This document shows, one piece after another, positions 6,114 through 6,981 of a DNA stretch of 6,981 nt. The first letter of the stretch is position 1. Each line of letters starts with the position of its first letter. This DNA comes from Ignavibacteria bacterium (GTDB lineage: Bacteria; Bacteroidota; Ignavibacteria; Kapaibacteriales; UBA4661). The notes beneath the pieces were generated by a model. That model was not told where the DNA came from. It saw nothing but the letters and a program-made list of their open reading frames with translations, and searched no databases. The stretch covers positions 1 through 6,981 of the forward strand of contig JAAFHM010000254.1 in assembly GCA_013298375.1 (NCBI GenBank), given 5' to 3'. The position numbers and the translations under genes were made by a program.

Positions 6114-6119
6114 ATTTCT

Positions 6120-6981
6120 ATGAACGTATTGCTTCGTCGTTGTGAGCGGCATCAAGTATTGGCAAACGCCTTTGCTGCTTTTGCGCTCATTGCCTTCCTT
6201 TTTTCCGCACCTGCTTTTGCCCAAAAAGCAACGGTCAGTGGGAAAATTACCGATAAAAAATCGAAAGACCCCATTTCAGCGAAAATTACCGTCCCTTCGG
6301 CGAAAACAGGCGCGGTTGCAAAATTGGACGGTACTTATTCGCTCTCGCTGCCCGCCGGGACGCATCAACTCCTTATCAGCTTTCCACTCTACAAAACCGT
6401 CAAAAAAAGCGTTACCGTCCAAGCAGGTGACACGCAAACGTTGGATATTATGATGGATGAAGATTTGGTGGGCTTGAGCGAGATTGTTGTTTTGGGAACA
6501 CGCCGCGCAGACCGCACCAAGATTGAATCCGCCGTGCCTGTTGATATTGTTCCCGCGACGGAGATGCGACAAAGCGGTTTTACCGAAACAAATCAGATGA
6601 TACAAATGATTGTTCCGTCGTTTAACTTTCCTCGCCCTTCGATTGCTGACGGTACGGATGCACTCCGCCCAGCAACAATGCGCGGTTTAGGTCCAGACCA
6701 AACATTAGTGCTGGTCAATGGCAAACGCCGTCATACATCGGCGCTTGTTCACGTGAACGGCACGGTAGGACGTGGTTCGACGGGTGTGGATATGAACGCA
6801 ATTCCGGCAAATATGATTGACCGCATTGAGGTTCTCCGCGACGGTGCGGCTGCGCAGTACGGCTCCGATGCTATTGCGGGGGTCATTAACATTATTTTGA
6901 GAAAAGATTTGGGACTCAATGTCAATGCTACTGCCGGGCAGACAACACGCAACGACGGGCGCAATGTCCAAGTAGGCGCGA
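6120..6981 (+). CDS. TonB-dependent outer-membrane receptor (3'-truncated)
   Basis: The first 287 residues of a TonB-dependent receptor, which imports a ligand across the outer membrane using energy from TonB-ExbBD. A signal peptide (basic MNVLLRRCER, hydrophobic 15-30, likely cleavage after APAFA at 34) precedes a carboxypeptidase-regulatory-like beta-sandwich (about 37-112: TVSGKITDKKSKDPISAKI, LDGTYSLSLPAGTHQL). Next comes a TonB-box-like EIVVLGTRR (121-129), then the plug domain: ATMRGLGPDQTLVLVNGKRR (186-204), the GVDMNAIPANMIDRIEVLRD region (222-241), and AAAQYGSDAIAGVINIILRKD (243-263). The beta-barrel lies beyond the right edge, so the substrate cannot be judged. The N-terminal carboxypeptidase-like domain is frequent in Bacteroidota/Chlorobiota receptors. 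It is divergent from hldA and has a GGAG ribosome binding site. The frame is open with no disruption to the end. Confidence 0.93.
   Translation, partial: MNVLLRRCERHQVLANAFAAFALIAFLFSAPAFAQKATVSGKITDKKSKDPISAKITVPSAKTGAVAKLDGTYSLSLPAGTHQLLISFPLYKTVKKSVTVQAGDTQTLDIMMDEDLVGLSEIVVLGTRRADRTKIESAVPVDIVPATEMRQSGFTETNQMIQMIVPSFNFPRPSIADGTDALRPATMRGLGPDQTLVLVNGKRRHTSALVHVNGTVGRGSTGVDMNAIPANMIDRIEVLRDGAAAQYGSDAIAGVINIILRKDLGLNVNATAGQTTRNDGRNVQVGA

Larger units (their letters stand above)
5814..6119. other. Divergent intergenic region between hldA and the TonB-receptor gene
   Basis: About 306 bp separating two divergently read genes, so it should hold promoters for both. It is A/T-richer than the flanking genes. 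Two 9-bp inverted repeats are visible (listed separately). A 77-codon minus-strand ORF (5848-6081) lies inside, but I see no ribosome binding site, no family resemblance and no reason to call it a gene. I could not fix promoter hexamers with confidence on either strand, and I see no riboswitch or small RNA signature. Confidence 0.55.

Overview
The window is a gene-dense stretch of bacterial chromosome. It has outer-membrane functions: a heptose kinase for lipopolysaccharide core and a TonB-dependent receptor with a carboxypeptidase-regulatory-like N-terminal domain. Together with the style of the hydroxyacyl-CoA dehydrogenase, the GH57 enzyme and the TMTC-type protein, this points to a Gram-negative of the Bacteroidota/Chlorobiota (FCB) group, perhaps a Kapabacteria/Ignavibacteria-like or Rhodothermia-like lineage. 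That placement is inferred from remembered family resemblance, not from a search. I see no mobile element, CRISPR array, rRNA or tRNA.

Layout. (1) 1-884, plus strand: the C-terminal part of a GH57 1,4-alpha-glucan branching enzyme (its start lies left of the window), ending in a lysine/alanine repeat tail, followed by a strong hairpin terminator (908-944). (2) 943-5813, minus strand, read right to left: hldA-type heptose-7-phosphate kinase, 3-hydroxybutyryl-CoA dehydrogenase, queE (7-carboxy-7-deazaguanine synthase) and a TMTC-like membrane/TPR protein. Gaps are about 34-59 bp, so they may be co-transcribed. (3) 5814-6119: a divergent intergenic region with two 9-bp inverted repeats. (4) 6120 to the right edge, plus strand: a TonB-dependent receptor, cut by the window end.

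The most notable observation is that two neighbouring minus-strand genes are each split into two reading frames. queE changes frame at about 3490-3497, just after the conserved TGGEP and VETGG segment, and its C-terminal half continues intact in another frame. The TMTC-like gene changes frame at 2481-2484 through an ATGA stop/start overlap, between two membrane segments normally found in one polypeptide. Either the sequence carries small indels (assembly error or real decay), or the TMTC halves are made by coupled termination-reinitiation. For queE I find no convincing recoding signal.

The genes do not form one obvious pathway: they cover glycogen branching, LPS heptose synthesis, acyl-CoA metabolism, the tRNA modification precursor preQ0 and nutrient uptake. 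I found no convincing previously undescribed system. The split genes, the histone-H1-like tail on the branching enzyme and the intergenic repeats are what deserve a second look.
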